Shown: positions 9,737-18,865, numbered from the stretch's first letter. The stretch is 64,000 bases of DNA from Roseomonas fluvialis (GCF_022846615.1 NZ_AP025637.1:4241001-4305000), one strand, 5' to 3'. Program-made: numbers and translations. The notes: generated from the sequence alone by a model not told the origin.

Positions 9737-10396
9737 TCAGCGCACCACCTCGAAGGCGGCCACGTATCTGAGGCCGAGGAACTGTTTGTCGTAGGCCTCG
9801 AACATGTTCCAGGTGAAATCGAAGGAGTCCTTCGCGCTGATGCGGTACTCGCCCATGTTCGGGTCGAAAAAGTAGAAATGCTTCCCGCCGAGCATCGAGC
9901 CGTGCGACGAATAGCTCGCGACCATGTGGCCGGCATCGCCGGTGGTCGTCGACAGCCCGATGCTCCAGAGCGCGTAGGTCCCGGTCTCGTCCACGACATC
10001 GGTCGCGGTGTCCGAAAGCTTGCGGAAATCGCCGCTGAAGACCGACTTGCAGTTCGTCCCGACCCGCAGTGCGAAGGCGCGCAGGGCGTCGCCATACATG
10101 GCGGACATGGCGGAGTAGGTGTCACCGCTGGCTCCGCCGGCCGCCAGGTGGATGTCCTGCGTCCTGCCGCCCCAGATGAAGGCTGCATTGGTGAACAGCG
10201 CGTTCGCGCGCTGCTGGGCGGTCTCGTCGTGGAACATCATCCGCCGCGCCAGCCAGATCATCGACAGTCCGGTACAGATGCCCTGCCGCTTCGGATCGCT
10301 GGTCGGCGAATTGTACAGCGCCTGGAAGATCTGGTCGTTGCCGAGGAACTGGCCCTGGTCCAACGCGAAGGTCTTCGAGTAGCCGGCGACTTCCAT
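9737..10396 (-). CDS. YopT/C58-like cysteine protease, copy 3
   Basis: A 219-residue paralogue of the gene at 8690-9355. Candidate catalytic residues are Cys41 (QGICTGLSMIWLARR), His157 (AGHMVASYSSHG) and Asp178 (FYFFDPNMGEYRIS). The central region differs most between the copies (about residues 85-140), while the N-terminus and the triad regions are well kept. This suggests selection on the active site with drift or adaptation elsewhere. AGGGAGA lies 11 bases before the ATG at 10396. No Sec signal, membrane segment or chaperone gene is visible. It is divergent from crcB. Confidence 0.65.
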   Translation of the reverse strand: MEVAGYSKTFALDQGQFLGNDQIFQALYNSPTSDPKRQGICTGLSMIWLARRMMFHDETAQQRANALFTNAAFIWGGRTQDIHLAAGGASGDTYSAMSAMYGDALRAFALRVGTNCKSVFSGDFRKLSDTATDVVDETGTYALWSIGLSTTTGDAGHMVASYSSHGSMLGGKHFYFFDPNMGEYRISAKDSFDFTWNMFEAYDKQFLGLRYVAAFEVVR

Positions 10397-10480
10397 GTTC
10401 GTGCGTCTCCCTGCCCGGCGGCAGGCTAGCCGCGCCGCTCCTCACGGGCAATGATCGGCAAACGGCACGACAGGGTGTCC

Positions 10481-10849
10481 ATGCAAGGTTTCACAGCATC
10501 AGCGGTGCTCCTTGTCGCCGCTGGCGGCGCGATCGGATCGGTGCTGCGCTACGTGGTCTCCCTGGCCGGGCTGGCGCTGTTCGGCGCGGCGTTTCCCTGG
10601 GGCACGCTGGCGGTGAACATCATCGGCAGCGGCGCGATCGGTGCGCTCGCGGGGCATGGCATCGACGGCAACATGCGCGCGCTGCTGGTGCCCGGCGTGC
10701 TCGGCGGCTTCACCACCTTCTCGGCCTTTTCGCTCGAGGCGGGGTTCCTGTGGGACCGCTCGCCGCTGCTCGCGGCAGCCTATGTGGTGCTGAGCGTCGG
10801 GCTGGGCATCGGCGCCTGCGCCGCGGGGTTCTGGCTGTTCCGGCGGTAG
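10481..10849 (+). CDS. crcB: Fluoride channel CrcB/Fluc
   Basis: Small inner-membrane fluoride exporter (122 residues) that works as an antiparallel dimer. Four hydrophobic helices are evident. The family motifs are GGAIGSVLRY (N-terminal), GTLAVNIIGSGAIG (about 45-58, with the conserved Asn), and GFTTFSAFSLE (the Phe/Thr/Ser track). The ATG at 10481 with AGGGTG upstream gives the usual family length; an in-frame ATG at 10451 would add ten polar residues. No fluoride riboswitch was recognised upstream. It is convergent with the isomerase gene after a 12-base gap. Confidence 0.9.
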   Translation: MQGFTASAVLLVAAGGAIGSVLRYVVSLAGLALFGAAFPWGTLAVNIIGSGAIGALAGHGIDGNMRALLVPGVLGGFTTFSAFSLEAGFLWDRSPLLAAAYVVLSVGLGIGACAAGFWLFRR

Positions 10850-10861
10850 CGTGCCGCCGCG

Positions 10862-11968
10862 TCAGGCGCCGCGCCCGGACCAGATCCGCGCGGGGATGAA
10901 CACCTCGCCCTGCATGATCTTGCGCGCGGTGCGCAGCGTGCCGCCGCCCAGCACCTCCACGCCGTCGTTGCCGGTGCGCCGCGTGCTGATTACGGCCTCC
11001 ATCTGCCCGGTCGGGTGTTCGATCACCACCGTCTCGCGTTCGTTCGGCCCGATGCGCGCGAGCGGGTGCGCGACCGTGCCCGGCAGCATCGCGGCGGTGG
11101 CGATGCAGATGCCGCCCGTCACCGCCATCGCCTCGTGGCACGCCAGCGGCGTGAAGTAGCGCGCGGCGATGCCCTGCCCGCCCGCCGGTTCGGCCACCAT
11201 GGCGAACTTTGGCATTACCTTGCCGGCCACGTCGCCCATCCCCATCGCGACGCCGGCGGCGCGGCGGATCGCTTCGATGCGCGCCATGAAGTCGCGGTCG
11301 GCGTCGAGTTCCTTCGCGGTCTCGCGCGCCGTCTTGCCGAGATCGGCCGCGCGCGCGATCACCACGGGCATCGCGACATCGAGGCAGGTGACGGCCACGC
11401 CATCGATGACATCCTGCGCGTGGCCGGTGGGCATCAGCGACCCGGTCGCACCACCCACCGCATCGGCGAAGTTCAGCACCACGGGGGCGGCGGTGCCGGG
11501 CACGCCGGCGATCGCAGTGTCGCCATCATAGGCCACCTCGCCGCCCGGGGTCTGCACCACGGCCTCGATCAGCGCACCGGTGTTGACGGCGCGGATCAGC
11601 ACGGAGGTCTCGCCATCATGCGACGGCACCAGGCCCTTCTCGATCGCGAAGGGACCGATGCCCGACAGCATGTTGCCGCAGGTCGGCCCGAAATCGACGA
11701 AGGCCTTGTCCACCGAGACCTGCGCGAACAGGTAGTCGACCTGCTGCGCCTCGCCCGCCGCTGCCGGGGAGACGATGCAGACCTTGCTGGTCAGCGTGGT
11801 GGCGCCACCCAGCCCGTCGATCTGCCGCGCATCGGGCGAACCCATCGCCGCCAGCAACACCTGCGAGATCTCCTCGCGCGTCGGCGGCAGGTCGGCGGCC
11901 AGGAAATAAGGGCCGCGGCTGGTGCCGCCGCGCATGAAGGTGCAGGGGATGGCGGTCTGGCGGGTCAT
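10862..11968 (-). CDS. PrpF-family isomerase, probably 4-oxalomesaconate tautomerase
   Basis: A 368-residue member of the PrpF/GalD family, which have two diaminopimelate-epimerase-like folds and move double bonds in unsaturated tricarboxylates. Visible signatures are CTFMRGGTSRGPYF at 9-22, GGATTLTSKVCIVSP, FGPTCGNMLSGIGPFAIE with the candidate active-site Cys, and FTPLACHEAMAVTGGICIAT with a second. The length is closer to GalD-type 4-oxalomesaconate tautomerase (gallate and protocatechuate breakdown) than to PrpF methylaconitate isomerase. No aromatic-acid or methylcitrate pathway gene is next to it, so the substrate is uncertain. Confidence 0.75.
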   Translation of the reverse strand: MTRQTAIPCTFMRGGTSRGPYFLAADLPPTREEISQVLLAAMGSPDARQIDGLGGATTLTSKVCIVSPAAAGEAQQVDYLFAQVSVDKAFVDFGPTCGNMLSGIGPFAIEKGLVPSHDGETSVLIRAVNTGALIEAVVQTPGGEVAYDGDTAIAGVPGTAAPVVLNFADAVGGATGSLMPTGHAQDVIDGVAVTCLDVAMPVVIARAADLGKTARETAKELDADRDFMARIEAIRRAAGVAMGMGDVAGKVMPKFAMVAEPAGGQGIAARYFTPLACHEAMAVTGGICIATAAMLPGTVAHPLARIGPNERETVVIEHPTGQMEAVISTRRTGNDGVEVLGGGTLRTARKIMQGEVFIPARIWSGRGA

Positions 11969-12210
11969 GGGATCGGGTCCGGGTCAACGTCGCGCGACAG
12001 GATAGGGCGCGGCGCCGGATGCGTCTGCACCCCGCGGCGCACCCGGAGCCCCCTGCCATTCGCCTTGGCGCGCGGCGACCGCGCCGGCGCCTGCCGTCGC
12101 GAGCATCCAGACCCGATCGGGCGATTCCGTTCGGATCGGGATGTGCTCCGGGCGGCGCACGGGCGGACATCGCGCTTGGCTTCGCCGGCCGGCGGGGCGA
12201 TATCTCCGCC

Positions 12211-13185
12211 ATGCCTGTCACCACCCGTACCGTCTGGGCCTCCGAGCGCGATACGCGCCTCGACCGCTGGTTCCATCGCCACTTCCCCCAACTGACGCAG
12301 GGCGCGCTACAGAAGATGCTGCGCACCGGCCAGATCCGCGTGGATGGCAAGCGCGTGGAGGCCAATACCCGCCTGCTGGGCGGCCAGCAGGTGCGCATCC
12401 CGCCCATGCCCGAGGGCCAGGCCCCCAAGGCCGACCCCAAGCCGGTGAACGAGCACGACGCGTCCGAGATGCAGCGCATGGTGATCTACCGCGACGATGC
12501 GGTGATCGCGATCGACAAGCCGCAGGGCCTTCCGGTGCAGGGCGGCCCCGGCATCGCCAAGCATGTCGATGGGCTGCTGGATGCGCTGCGCTTCGGCTCG
12601 GACGAACGCCCGCGCCTGGTGCATCGGCTGGATCGCGACACCACCGGCGTGCTGGTGCTGGCGCGCACGCCCGCGGCGGCCTCGGCGCTGGCGCGGGCCT
12701 TCCGCGGCCGCGATGCGCAGAAGACCTACTGGGCTGTGGTGGTCGGCCGACCGCACCCGCTGGAAGGGCGCATCGATATGGCGCTGGCCAAGCAGGGCGG
12801 GGCGCATGGCGAACGCACCGTGCCCTCGGATGCGCGGGACGCGACGCGCGCCGTCACGCTGTATCGCGTGATGGATTCCGCGCAGAAGCGCGCCGCGCTG
12901 CTGGAACTGACACCGCTGACCGGGCGCACCCACCAGTTGCGCGTGCACTGCGCCGCCGCGCTGTCCTGCCCGATCCTGGGCGATGGCAAGTATGGCGGGG
13001 CGGCCGCGCATCCGGACGGCTTCGGCGACCGCACGCTGCACCTGCATGCCCGTGCACTGCGCCTGCCGCACCCCGATGGCGGCGTGCTGGAACTGGCCGC
13101 GCCGCTGCCGCCCCACATGCGGGAGACCTTCACGTTCCTCGGCTTCGACAAGCCACGCACGCCCGCCTGCCGGCGGGTGGCCTGA
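12211..13185 (+). CDS. RluC/RluD-type 23S rRNA pseudouridine synthase
   Basis: Converts specific uridines of rRNA to pseudouridine. The 324-residue protein has an N-terminal S4 RNA-binding domain (about 14-75, LDRWFHRHFPQLTQGALQKM) and a RluA-type catalytic domain. The catalytic Asp lies in the HRLDRDTTGVLVLA motif, and GRTHQLRVH supports the family. The ATG at 12211 fits the start of the S4 domain. The AsmA-like gene begins 5 bases after its stop, so the two are likely co-transcribed. Which uridines are targeted cannot be told from sequence alone. Confidence 0.9.
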   Translation: MPVTTRTVWASERDTRLDRWFHRHFPQLTQGALQKMLRTGQIRVDGKRVEANTRLLGGQQVRIPPMPEGQAPKADPKPVNEHDASEMQRMVIYRDDAVIAIDKPQGLPVQGGPGIAKHVDGLLDALRFGSDERPRLVHRLDRDTTGVLVLARTPAAASALARAFRGRDAQKTYWAVVVGRPHPLEGRIDMALAKQGGAHGERTVPSDARDATRAVTLYRVMDSAQKRAALLELTPLTGRTHQLRVHCAAALSCPILGDGKYGGAAAHPDGFGDRTLHLHARALRLPHPDGGVLELAAPLPPHMRETFTFLGFDKPRTPACRRVA

Positions 13186-13190
13186 CCGCG

Positions 13191-15707
13191 ATGCGCCGCG
13201 GCGCCGCATGGGCCCTGGGGGGGCTGGCGGGGGTGGCCCTGCTGGCGGGCGGGGGCGTCGTGGCGCTGGTCGCGGCGGTGGATGCCGGGAGCCTGACCCC
13301 GCGCATCACGTCTGCCATCGAGGCCGCCACGGGCCGCGCGGTGAGCCTCGGCGCCGTCGCGCTGCGCCCGGGCCTCGTGCCGCGGATCGAGGCGCGCGAC
13401 GCGACGCTGGCCAATCTGCCCGGCGGCACCAGGCCCGAGATGGCGCGCATCCGTCGCCTTGAGGTACAGGTGGCGCTGCTGCCGCTGCTGCGCGGCGCGG
13501 TGGATATCCGCGCCATCGCCATCGAAGGTGCGGACATCCTGCTGGAACGCACGCCGGAGGGGCCGAACTGGGTGCTGCGCCCCGCCCCGAGGCCCGAGGC
13601 GGCGCCCGCCGCGCCCGGCCCGGGACCGGCGCCGGCGGCCGCCCGGCGCAGCCTGGCGATCGCGGGGCTGACCATCACCGACAGCCAGGTCGTGCTGCCC
13701 GACCCGCGGCTGGGCACGCTCGGCGTGGTCCGGGCGCGGCTGACGGGCGTGGTGGGAGGCGGGCCGGCGGCGCTCGAGGGCGAGGTGGTGCTGCACGGCG
13801 TGCCCGCGCAGCTGACCGCCGAGGCCGGCGCAGTGCCGGTCACGCCCGAAACGCCGTGGCGCGCGGCGCTGGCCGTGGGGCCAAACCGGATCGCAGCCGA
13901 AGCCCGGCCCGGCGAGGCGGTCGCGGTGTCGGCCACCGTGCCGGACCCCGCCGCGCTGCGCCCGCTGGCCCAGGCGGCGGCCCCGGGCGTGGCCCTGCCG
14001 GCCTCGCTGCCCGCGCTCGAGGCCGCGGCGCGGGTCGGGCCCGGGTTGGCGCTGTCGGACCTGGCGGTGACGATCGGCCCGCTGGCGCTGGATGCGGCGA
14101 TGCCCGGGCTGGTGCTGACACGCCTGGTGGCGCGCGCGCCGGCCGCGGACGCGGCGGTGGAGATCACCGCGGAGGCGACGCGCGCGGGGGTCGCGCTGCG
14201 CGGCACGGCGCGGGTGGAGCCGCTGGCCGCGCTGCTGCCCTGGCACCCGGTGGAGCCGGCGCAGGTTACCATCGAGGCCGAGGCCGCGGGCGCCACGCTT
14301 CGGGCGGAGGGCACGCTGGCGGAGCCGCGCAGCCTGGCCGGCGCCGCGTTCGACCTGCGCATCGCCATACCGTCGTTGGCGGCGCTGGAACCGTTGTTGC
14401 CCGCGCCGCCGGCGCCGCTGACCGATGTCACGGTGGTCGCGCGGGTCGAGGTCGCGCCGGATACGCTGCGCATCCCGTCCTTCCGGATCGATTCGCCGGC
14501 GCTGCAGGCGGAGGGCGACGTGGTGGTGACGCCGGGCCGGCCGCTCGGGATCAACGGGCGCGTCGCCGCGGTGCGCATCGATGCGGATACGCTGGCGGCG
14601 CGCGTGGCGGCGACGCCCGCCCCCGCCCCCAGCGGCGCGGCCCCCGCCCCGCCCGGCCCGCGCCCCGCGCCGGCCGCGCAGGGGCTGCTGATTCCCGACC
14701 TGCCGCTGCCTTTCGCGGTGGCGCGCGCCTATCGCGGGCAGGTCGCCTTCACCGCCGACCATCTGCTGCTGGGTGGCACGGATTGGCGCCAGGTGCGCGG
14801 CACGCTCGCGATCCAGGACGGCACGGCGCGGCTGCGGCCCTTCGCCGCGGTCACGCCCGGCGGGCCGGTGCAGGGGGAGGCGACGCTGGATGGCGCGTCC
14901 GACCCGCCACGCCTGGCGCTGGCGCTGCGCAGCACCGGGCGCGGGATCGACCTCGCGGCGCTGCGCCGCGCGCGGGGCGAGGCGACCGGCATCGAGGGTC
15001 GCGCCGAGGTGGAGCTGGACGTGCATGGCCGCGGCGCGACCACGCGCGCGGTGGCCGGAACGCTGTCCGGGGAACTCGGCATCGCGATCGTGGAGGGGCG
15101 GATCGCCCATGCCGGCATGTTGCGGCTGGGGCCGGACCTGCTCGGCCTGCTGCTGCCAGGCGCCCCGCGCGAGGGGATCGAGCTGCGGTGCCTCGCGCTG
15201 CGCATGTCGGCGCAGGACGGCATGGCGCGCAGCCAGGCGCTGCTGGCGGAGACCTCGGCCGGGCGGATCGAGGGCGTGGTGGCGGTGAACCTGCGCACCG
15301 AGGCGCTGGCGGCGCGGCTGCTGCCGGACGTCACGCTGCTGGGCATCCGGGTGCGCGCGCCGGTGGGCATCGGCGGCACGCTGGCGGCGCCCCGCGTGGG
15401 CGTGGAGCCCGGCCGCGCGCTGGGCCAGGTTATCGAGGACACGGTGGCGAACCGGCTGTGGCGCGACCCGACGGTGGAATGGCTGCGCGGGCAGTTGCCG
15501 GGCGGGTCGCCGGCCGGGGATTGCGCGGCACAGCTGCGCCTGGCGCGGATGGGCGCAGACGGGCCGGTGCCGCCGGCGGAGCGCTTCGTGCCGGGCGTGC
15601 CGCGGGAGTTGCAGGGCGCCACACAGGATGTGCTGCGCGGCCTGGGCGGGATCGGCGGTGCACTGGGCGGGGCGGTTGGTGGGCTGCTCGGCGGTGGCCG
15701 GCGGTGA
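13191..15707 (+). CDS. AsmA-family envelope protein
   Basis: A large (838-residue) envelope protein with one N-terminal membrane anchor (about 6-30, Gly/Ala/Leu/Val-rich) and a long periplasmic part. The N-terminal AsmA region includes GRAVSLGAVALRPGLVPRIE and VQVALLPLLRGAVDIRAIAI. The C-terminal region (about 480-740) resembles AsmA_2 (FTADHLLLGGTDWRQVRGTL). AsmA relatives are linked to lipid transport and outer-membrane assembly. Ala/Pro-rich linkers lie near 138-160 and 470-490, and it ends in a glycine-rich tail (GGIGGALGGAVGGLLGGG). It starts 5 bases after the pseudouridine synthase. Confidence 0.8.
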   Translation: MRRGAAWALGGLAGVALLAGGGVVALVAAVDAGSLTPRITSAIEAATGRAVSLGAVALRPGLVPRIEARDATLANLPGGTRPEMARIRRLEVQVALLPLLRGAVDIRAIAIEGADILLERTPEGPNWVLRPAPRPEAAPAAPGPGPAPAAARRSLAIAGLTITDSQVVLPDPRLGTLGVVRARLTGVVGGGPAALEGEVVLHGVPAQLTAEAGAVPVTPETPWRAALAVGPNRIAAEARPGEAVAVSATVPDPAALRPLAQAAAPGVALPASLPALEAAARVGPGLALSDLAVTIGPLALDAAMPGLVLTRLVARAPAADAAVEITAEATRAGVALRGTARVEPLAALLPWHPVEPAQVTIEAEAAGATLRAEGTLAEPRSLAGAAFDLRIAIPSLAALEPLLPAPPAPLTDVTVVARVEVAPDTLRIPSFRIDSPALQAEGDVVVTPGRPLGINGRVAAVRIDADTLAARVAATPAPAPSGAAPAPPGPRPAPAAQGLLIPDLPLPFAVARAYRGQVAFTADHLLLGGTDWRQVRGTLAIQDGTARLRPFAAVTPGGPVQGEATLDGASDPPRLALALRSTGRGIDLAALRRARGEATGIEGRAEVELDVHGRGATTRAVAGTLSGELGIAIVEGRIAHAGMLRLGPDLLGLLLPGAPREGIELRCLALRMSAQDGMARSQALLAETSAGRIEGVVAVNLRTEALAARLLPDVTLLGIRVRAPVGIGGTLAAPRVGVEPGRALGQVIEDTVANRLWRDPTVEWLRGQLPGGSPAGDCAAQLRLARMGADGPVPPAERFVPGVPRELQGATQDVLRGLGGIGGALGGAVGGLLGGGRR

Positions 15708-15782
15708 GGCAGCGACGCGGCACGCCGCGGTTGCGCGCGGCGCGGCGACTGGATGGGGTGGCGGCGCGCAGCGGCGGGCGGG

Positions 15783-15971
15783 GTGTCGCGCGGGACGCGC
15801 GCGGGTGGAGTGTCGCGCGGGACGCGCGCGGGTGGAGTGTCGCGCGGGACGCGCGCGGGCGGAGTGGCTCGCGCAACGCGCGCGGGTCGAATGGCTCGCG
15901 GGACGCGCGCGGGCGGCATTGCGCGCGGGTCGCGCGCGGCTGGGATTGCGTGCAGGTCGCGCGCGGGCGGG
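15783..15971 (+). repeat. Seven tandem copies of a 27-bp GC-rich repeat
   Basis: Contiguous 27-bp units begin at 15783, 15810, 15837, 15864, 15891, 15918 and 15945. The first two are identical, the third differs by one base, and later ones diverge progressively. Each contains CGCGCGGGACGCGCGCGGG or a variant. Because 27 is a multiple of three, several frames are open through the array on both strands; one plus frame would encode a nine-residue GVSRGTRAG repeat. I see no start with support for translation, so I treat it as a minisatellite between two genes. Confidence 0.85.
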
Positions 15972-16035
15972 GTCGCGTGCGGCCTACGGGCGCGACGGGC
16001 ACCGCGCCGATGGGATTCGCGGCGGGAGCAGAGCA

Positions 16036-16743
16036 TTGAAGCGGTTCTGGGAGCATGCGGTCGCGGTGCGGCGGCCGGAGGGCGGGCATGCCGTGCTGCT
16101 CGATGGCAAGCCGCTGCGGCTACCGGGCGGCGCGCCGCTGGCCACGGCCTCCGCCGCGCTGGCCGGGGCGATCGCCGAGGAATGGCAGGCCGCCGGCGGG
16201 GCGAAGGGCGGCGAGATGACGCTGGAGGCGGTGCCGCTCACGCGCCTGCTGGGCAGCGCGCAGGACCGGGTCGCGGCCGATCCCGCGGCCATGGTCGCGG
16301 GGCTGGCGAAATACGGCGAGACCGACCTGCTGTGCTATCGCGCCGAGGACACGGCGCTGGCCGAACTCCAGGCACGCGACTGGCAGCCCTGGCTCGACTG
16401 GGCGGCGCGGGTGCATGGGGCGCCGCTGGGCGTGACCGCCGGGCTGATGCCGGTGGCGCAGCCGCCCGAGAGCCTGGCCGCGCTGCGCGGCGCGGTGGCG
16501 GCGCATGGGGCGGAGGAACTGGCCGCGCTCGGTGTCGCAGTGCCGGCGCTGGGCAGCCTGGTGCTGGGGCTGGCCCTGTCGGCCGGCGAGGTGACGGCAG
16601 AGCGCGCCCATGCGCTGTCGGTGCTGGACGAGACCTGGCAGGAGGAGCGCTGGGGCCTGGACGGCGAAGCCACCGCGCGGCGCGCGCGGGCCGCGGCGGA
16701 CGTCGCGCTGGCGGGGCGCTTCCTGGCGCTGGTCCGGTCATGA
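16036..16743 (+). CDS. ATP12-family F1-ATPase assembly chaperone
   Basis: A 235-residue ATP12 homologue. In mitochondria ATP12 binds the F1 alpha subunit during assembly; alphaproteobacteria carry the same family. Matches include the N-terminal KRFWEHAVAV, LDGKPLRLPGGAPLA, the EEWQAAG segment, ETDLLCYRAE (about 94-103) and the C-terminal DETWQEERWG. I choose the TTG at 16036 because GGGAGC lies 7 bases upstream and the family N-terminus starts there; no ATG or GTG is well placed. The frame remains open upstream through the 27-bp repeats, which are unlikely to be part of the protein. Its stop overlaps the acylphosphatase start (ATGA). Confidence 0.85.
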   Translation: MKRFWEHAVAVRRPEGGHAVLLDGKPLRLPGGAPLATASAALAGAIAEEWQAAGGAKGGEMTLEAVPLTRLLGSAQDRVAADPAAMVAGLAKYGETDLLCYRAEDTALAELQARDWQPWLDWAARVHGAPLGVTAGLMPVAQPPESLAALRGAVAAHGAEELAALGVAVPALGSLVLGLALSAGEVTAERAHALSVLDETWQEERWGLDGEATARRARAAADVALAGRFLALVRS

Positions 16744-17006
16744 GGGCGCGGCTGGTGGTGATCCGCGGCCGGGTGCAGGGCGTGGGCTACCGCGACTGGA
16801 TGGTGCGCGAGGCCGGGCGGCTGGGCGTGCAGGGCTGGGTGCGCAACCGCGTGGATGGCGCGGTCGAGGCGCTGGTGGATGGCGAGGAGGCGGCGGTGCA
16901 GGCGCTGCTCTCGGCCTGCCGGCGCGGGCCGATGCTGGCCCGGGTGGACGACATCACGGAGGAATTCGCGGAGCCACCGGAGGGGCCGGGATTCGTGCGG
17001 CGGTAG
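16740..17006 (+). CDS. acyP: Acylphosphatase
   Basis: An 88-residue acylphosphatase that hydrolyses acyl-phosphate bonds. The signature GRVQGVGYRDWMVREA at about 10-25 includes the catalytic Arg, and GWVRNRVDGAVEALVDG at 33-49 contains the catalytic Asn. The length is standard. The start overlaps the stop of the ATP12 gene by 4 bases, indicating translational coupling. Confidence 0.93.
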   Translation: MRARLVVIRGRVQGVGYRDWMVREAGRLGVQGWVRNRVDGAVEALVDGEEAAVQALLSACRRGPMLARVDDITEEFAEPPEGPGFVRR

Positions 17007-17090
17007 AGCACCGCGCGGCGCGCTTGGGCGGCATGGACGGCGCGGCGCCGAGCGGGATCGCGGGCAGCGCCGCCACGGCGTGCAGCCGCT

Positions 17091-17111
17091 CCAGCGGCGC
17101 TGCGCCGCTGG
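17091..17111 (+). terminator. Hairpin after the ATP12-acylphosphatase genes
   Basis: A perfect 9-bp stem (CCAGCGGCG, 17091-17099, with CGCCGCTGG, 17103-17111) and a 3-base loop lie 85 bases after the acylphosphatase stop. There is no T-run, so it may only pause transcription or protect the mRNA 3' end. Confidence 0.4.
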
Positions 17112-17211
17112 CGCCCGTCCGACCGTGCAGTATGGCCGCCATCGCCCGGTTGGCTTGACGATCGGCCGCGGCGTGACCACACGACGGCCCAACGCCGGAA
17201 GGATTGCATCC

Positions 17212-18171
17212 ATGACGCTTGCCCGCCGCGCCCTGCTGGGTGTCGCCGCCGCCCTGCCCTTCAGTGCCATCGCCCGCGCCCAGGCCCGCCCGGTGCGCGT
17301 GGTGGTCCCCTTCGCCGCCGGCGGCGCGGCCGATTCCGCCGCGCGCACCATCCTGCCGCGGATGGGCGAACGGCTGTCCATCACCTTCGTGGTGGAGAAT
17401 CGCACCGGCGCGGGCGGGTCGATCGGCGGGGGCGAGGTGGCGCGCGCCGCACCCGACGGCACCACGCTGCTGTGGGATGCGTCCTCGCACATCGTGAACC
17501 ACGCGCTGCTGCGCGGGCTGACCTTCGACTACACCACCGCCTTCACGGCGATCAGCCAAGTCTGCACCTTCCCGCAGGTGGTGGCGGTGAAGGCCGATTT
17601 CCCGGCCGCCGACATCGCCGCCTTCATCGCGGCGGCCAAGGCGCGGCCCAATACCATCAACATGGGCACGCAGGGCAATGCCACGGCCGGGCACCTGGGG
17701 CTGGCGCGCTTCGCGCGTGAAGCCGGCATCGAGGTGACGCACGTACCCTATCGCGGTGGCGCGGATGCGGCGCGGGATCTCGCGGCGGGGAACCTGGACG
17801 GGGTGTTCATCACGGCGCTGTCGGCACGCCCGGTGGTCGAGAGCGGGCGGGCACGCTTCCTGGCGGTGGCAACGGCGCAACGCCAGGCGGGGCTGCCCGG
17901 CGTGCCGACCCTGGCGGAATCCGGCATGCCCGGCTTCGACGTCAGCGAATGGGTCGGGCTGTTCGCGCCCGCCGGCACGCCAGCCGAGGCGACGGCGCGC
18001 CTGCACGCCGCGCTCGCCGAAACGCTGGCGGAAGCCGAGGTGCGTGCGCGGCTCGAACGCCTGGGCGCCGTGCCGGTGGGCAATGCGCCCGCCGATTTCG
18101 CGCGCTTCGTGACGCAAGGCCGCGCCGCCATGGCGACGCTGGTGCGCGAGGCGAATATCCGGATCGAGTGA
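17212..18171 (+). CDS. Bug-family tripartite tricarboxylate transporter receptor
   Basis: A 319-residue periplasmic binding protein with a signal peptide (MTLARRALLGVAAALPFSAIARA). RVVVPFAAGGAADSAAR is the ligand-loop start, followed by TGAGGSIGGGEVARA, HVPYRGGADAARDLAAG and LPGVPTLAESGMPGFDV. GGAAGGATT-type spacing (GGAAGGATTGCATCC) before the ATG at 17212 gives a good ribosome site. Like the first receptor, it has no tctA/tctB nearby. Its stop overlaps the start of the next gene, a membrane protein, so the two are probably translated together. Confidence 0.9.
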   Translation: MTLARRALLGVAAALPFSAIARAQARPVRVVVPFAAGGAADSAARTILPRMGERLSITFVVENRTGAGGSIGGGEVARAAPDGTTLLWDASSHIVNHALLRGLTFDYTTAFTAISQVCTFPQVVAVKADFPAADIAAFIAAAKARPNTINMGTQGNATAGHLGLARFAREAGIEVTHVPYRGGADAARDLAAGNLDGVFITALSARPVVESGRARFLAVATAQRQAGLPGVPTLAESGMPGFDVSEWVGLFAPAGTPAEATARLHAALAETLAEAEVRARLERLGAVPVGNAPADFARFVTQGRAAMATLVREANIRIE

Positions 18172-18863
18172 TGCGCACCGCGCTGCTGGCGGCGGGCCTC
18201 GCGGCGCTGGCGGCGCTGCTGGTCTTCGGCGTGTTCGGCGCGATGTTCGGCGCCATGCTGGGCGCCGGCGAGGTGCGTGGCGTGCCGGCGGTGCTCGGGC
18301 TTGTCGCGGTTCTGGTGCTGACGCGCTTTCCGATCAGCGGGGAGTGGGCCGGTGCCGATGCCGACAGGTCAGAAGGCACGCTGGGCGCCGGAGCGCGCGC
18401 ACTTGGGCCGGCCGCCGGCTGGGTGCTGCTGGGGGCAGCGGGCGCGGTCGCGCTGCGGGCAGGCCTGGGGGGGCTCGGCACTGACGGGTGGCTGCCCGCC
18501 GAGGACCATCGGCCGGCGGAGCGCGCGTTCGAAGCCGCGTGGTGGTTGGCGGTAGCGGGCCTGGCATGGCGCGGCGGGGCCGGGCCATGGGCCGGGCCGC
18601 TGGTCGCGGCCTGCGTCGCCACCACGCGCATCGGCGGCTTCGGCCAGGCGCTGGTGCCGATCCTGTTCGAGCCGACGCTGCGCGATGCCGTCCTGGTCGC
18701 CGCCAATATCCTGGCAGGCTTCGCGGCCGGGGTGATCGTGCTGCTAGCGGCGGGGTGGGCGCTGGCGATCCTGGTGCGGCTCCCGGCGCGCTGGGTGCCG
18801 CCCGGCCGCGTCCTGGCCGCTCTGGCGGCGGCGGCCGGGATCGGGCACATGCTGCGACTGTGA
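18171..18863 (+). CDS. Multi-pass membrane protein of unknown function
   Basis: The 230-residue product is not recognised. It has about five or six hydrophobic segments, near residues 4-34, 41-52, 80-97, 120-132, 165-200 and 210-225, separated by short polar loops. It is not a TctB-like or TctA-like permease by motif, although it starts within the stop of a Bug receptor gene (ATG at 18171, TGA at 18169-18171). Overlap with that receptor and closeness to the secreted protein gene downstream suggest a three-gene transcript. Confidence 0.6.
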   Translation: MRTALLAAGLAALAALLVFGVFGAMFGAMLGAGEVRGVPAVLGLVAVLVLTRFPISGEWAGADADRSEGTLGAGARALGPAAGWVLLGAAGAVALRAGLGGLGTDGWLPAEDHRPAERAFEAAWWLAVAGLAWRGGAGPWAGPLVAACVATTRIGGFGQALVPILFEPTLRDAVLVAANILAGFAAGVIVLLAAGWALAILVRLPARWVPPGRVLAALAAAAGIGHMLRL

Positions 18864-18865
18864 CA

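Noticed and set aside
10397..10480. Fluoride riboswitch before crcB.
   Set aside because: No match to the conserved crcB-motif core was found, and the leader is short.
12141..13190. Upstream extension of the AsmA-like frame through the pseudouridine synthase gene.
   Set aside because: The family start with its membrane anchor is at 13191, and the extension is an out-of-frame shadow of the preceding gene.
15783..15971. Possible CRISPR array.
   Set aside because: Units are directly adjacent with no spacers, and no cas gene is present.
15628..16035. Extension of the ATP12 protein upstream through the 27-bp repeats.
   Set aside because: The family N-terminus begins at the TTG at 16036, which has a good ribosome site; the upstream part is repeat-derived.
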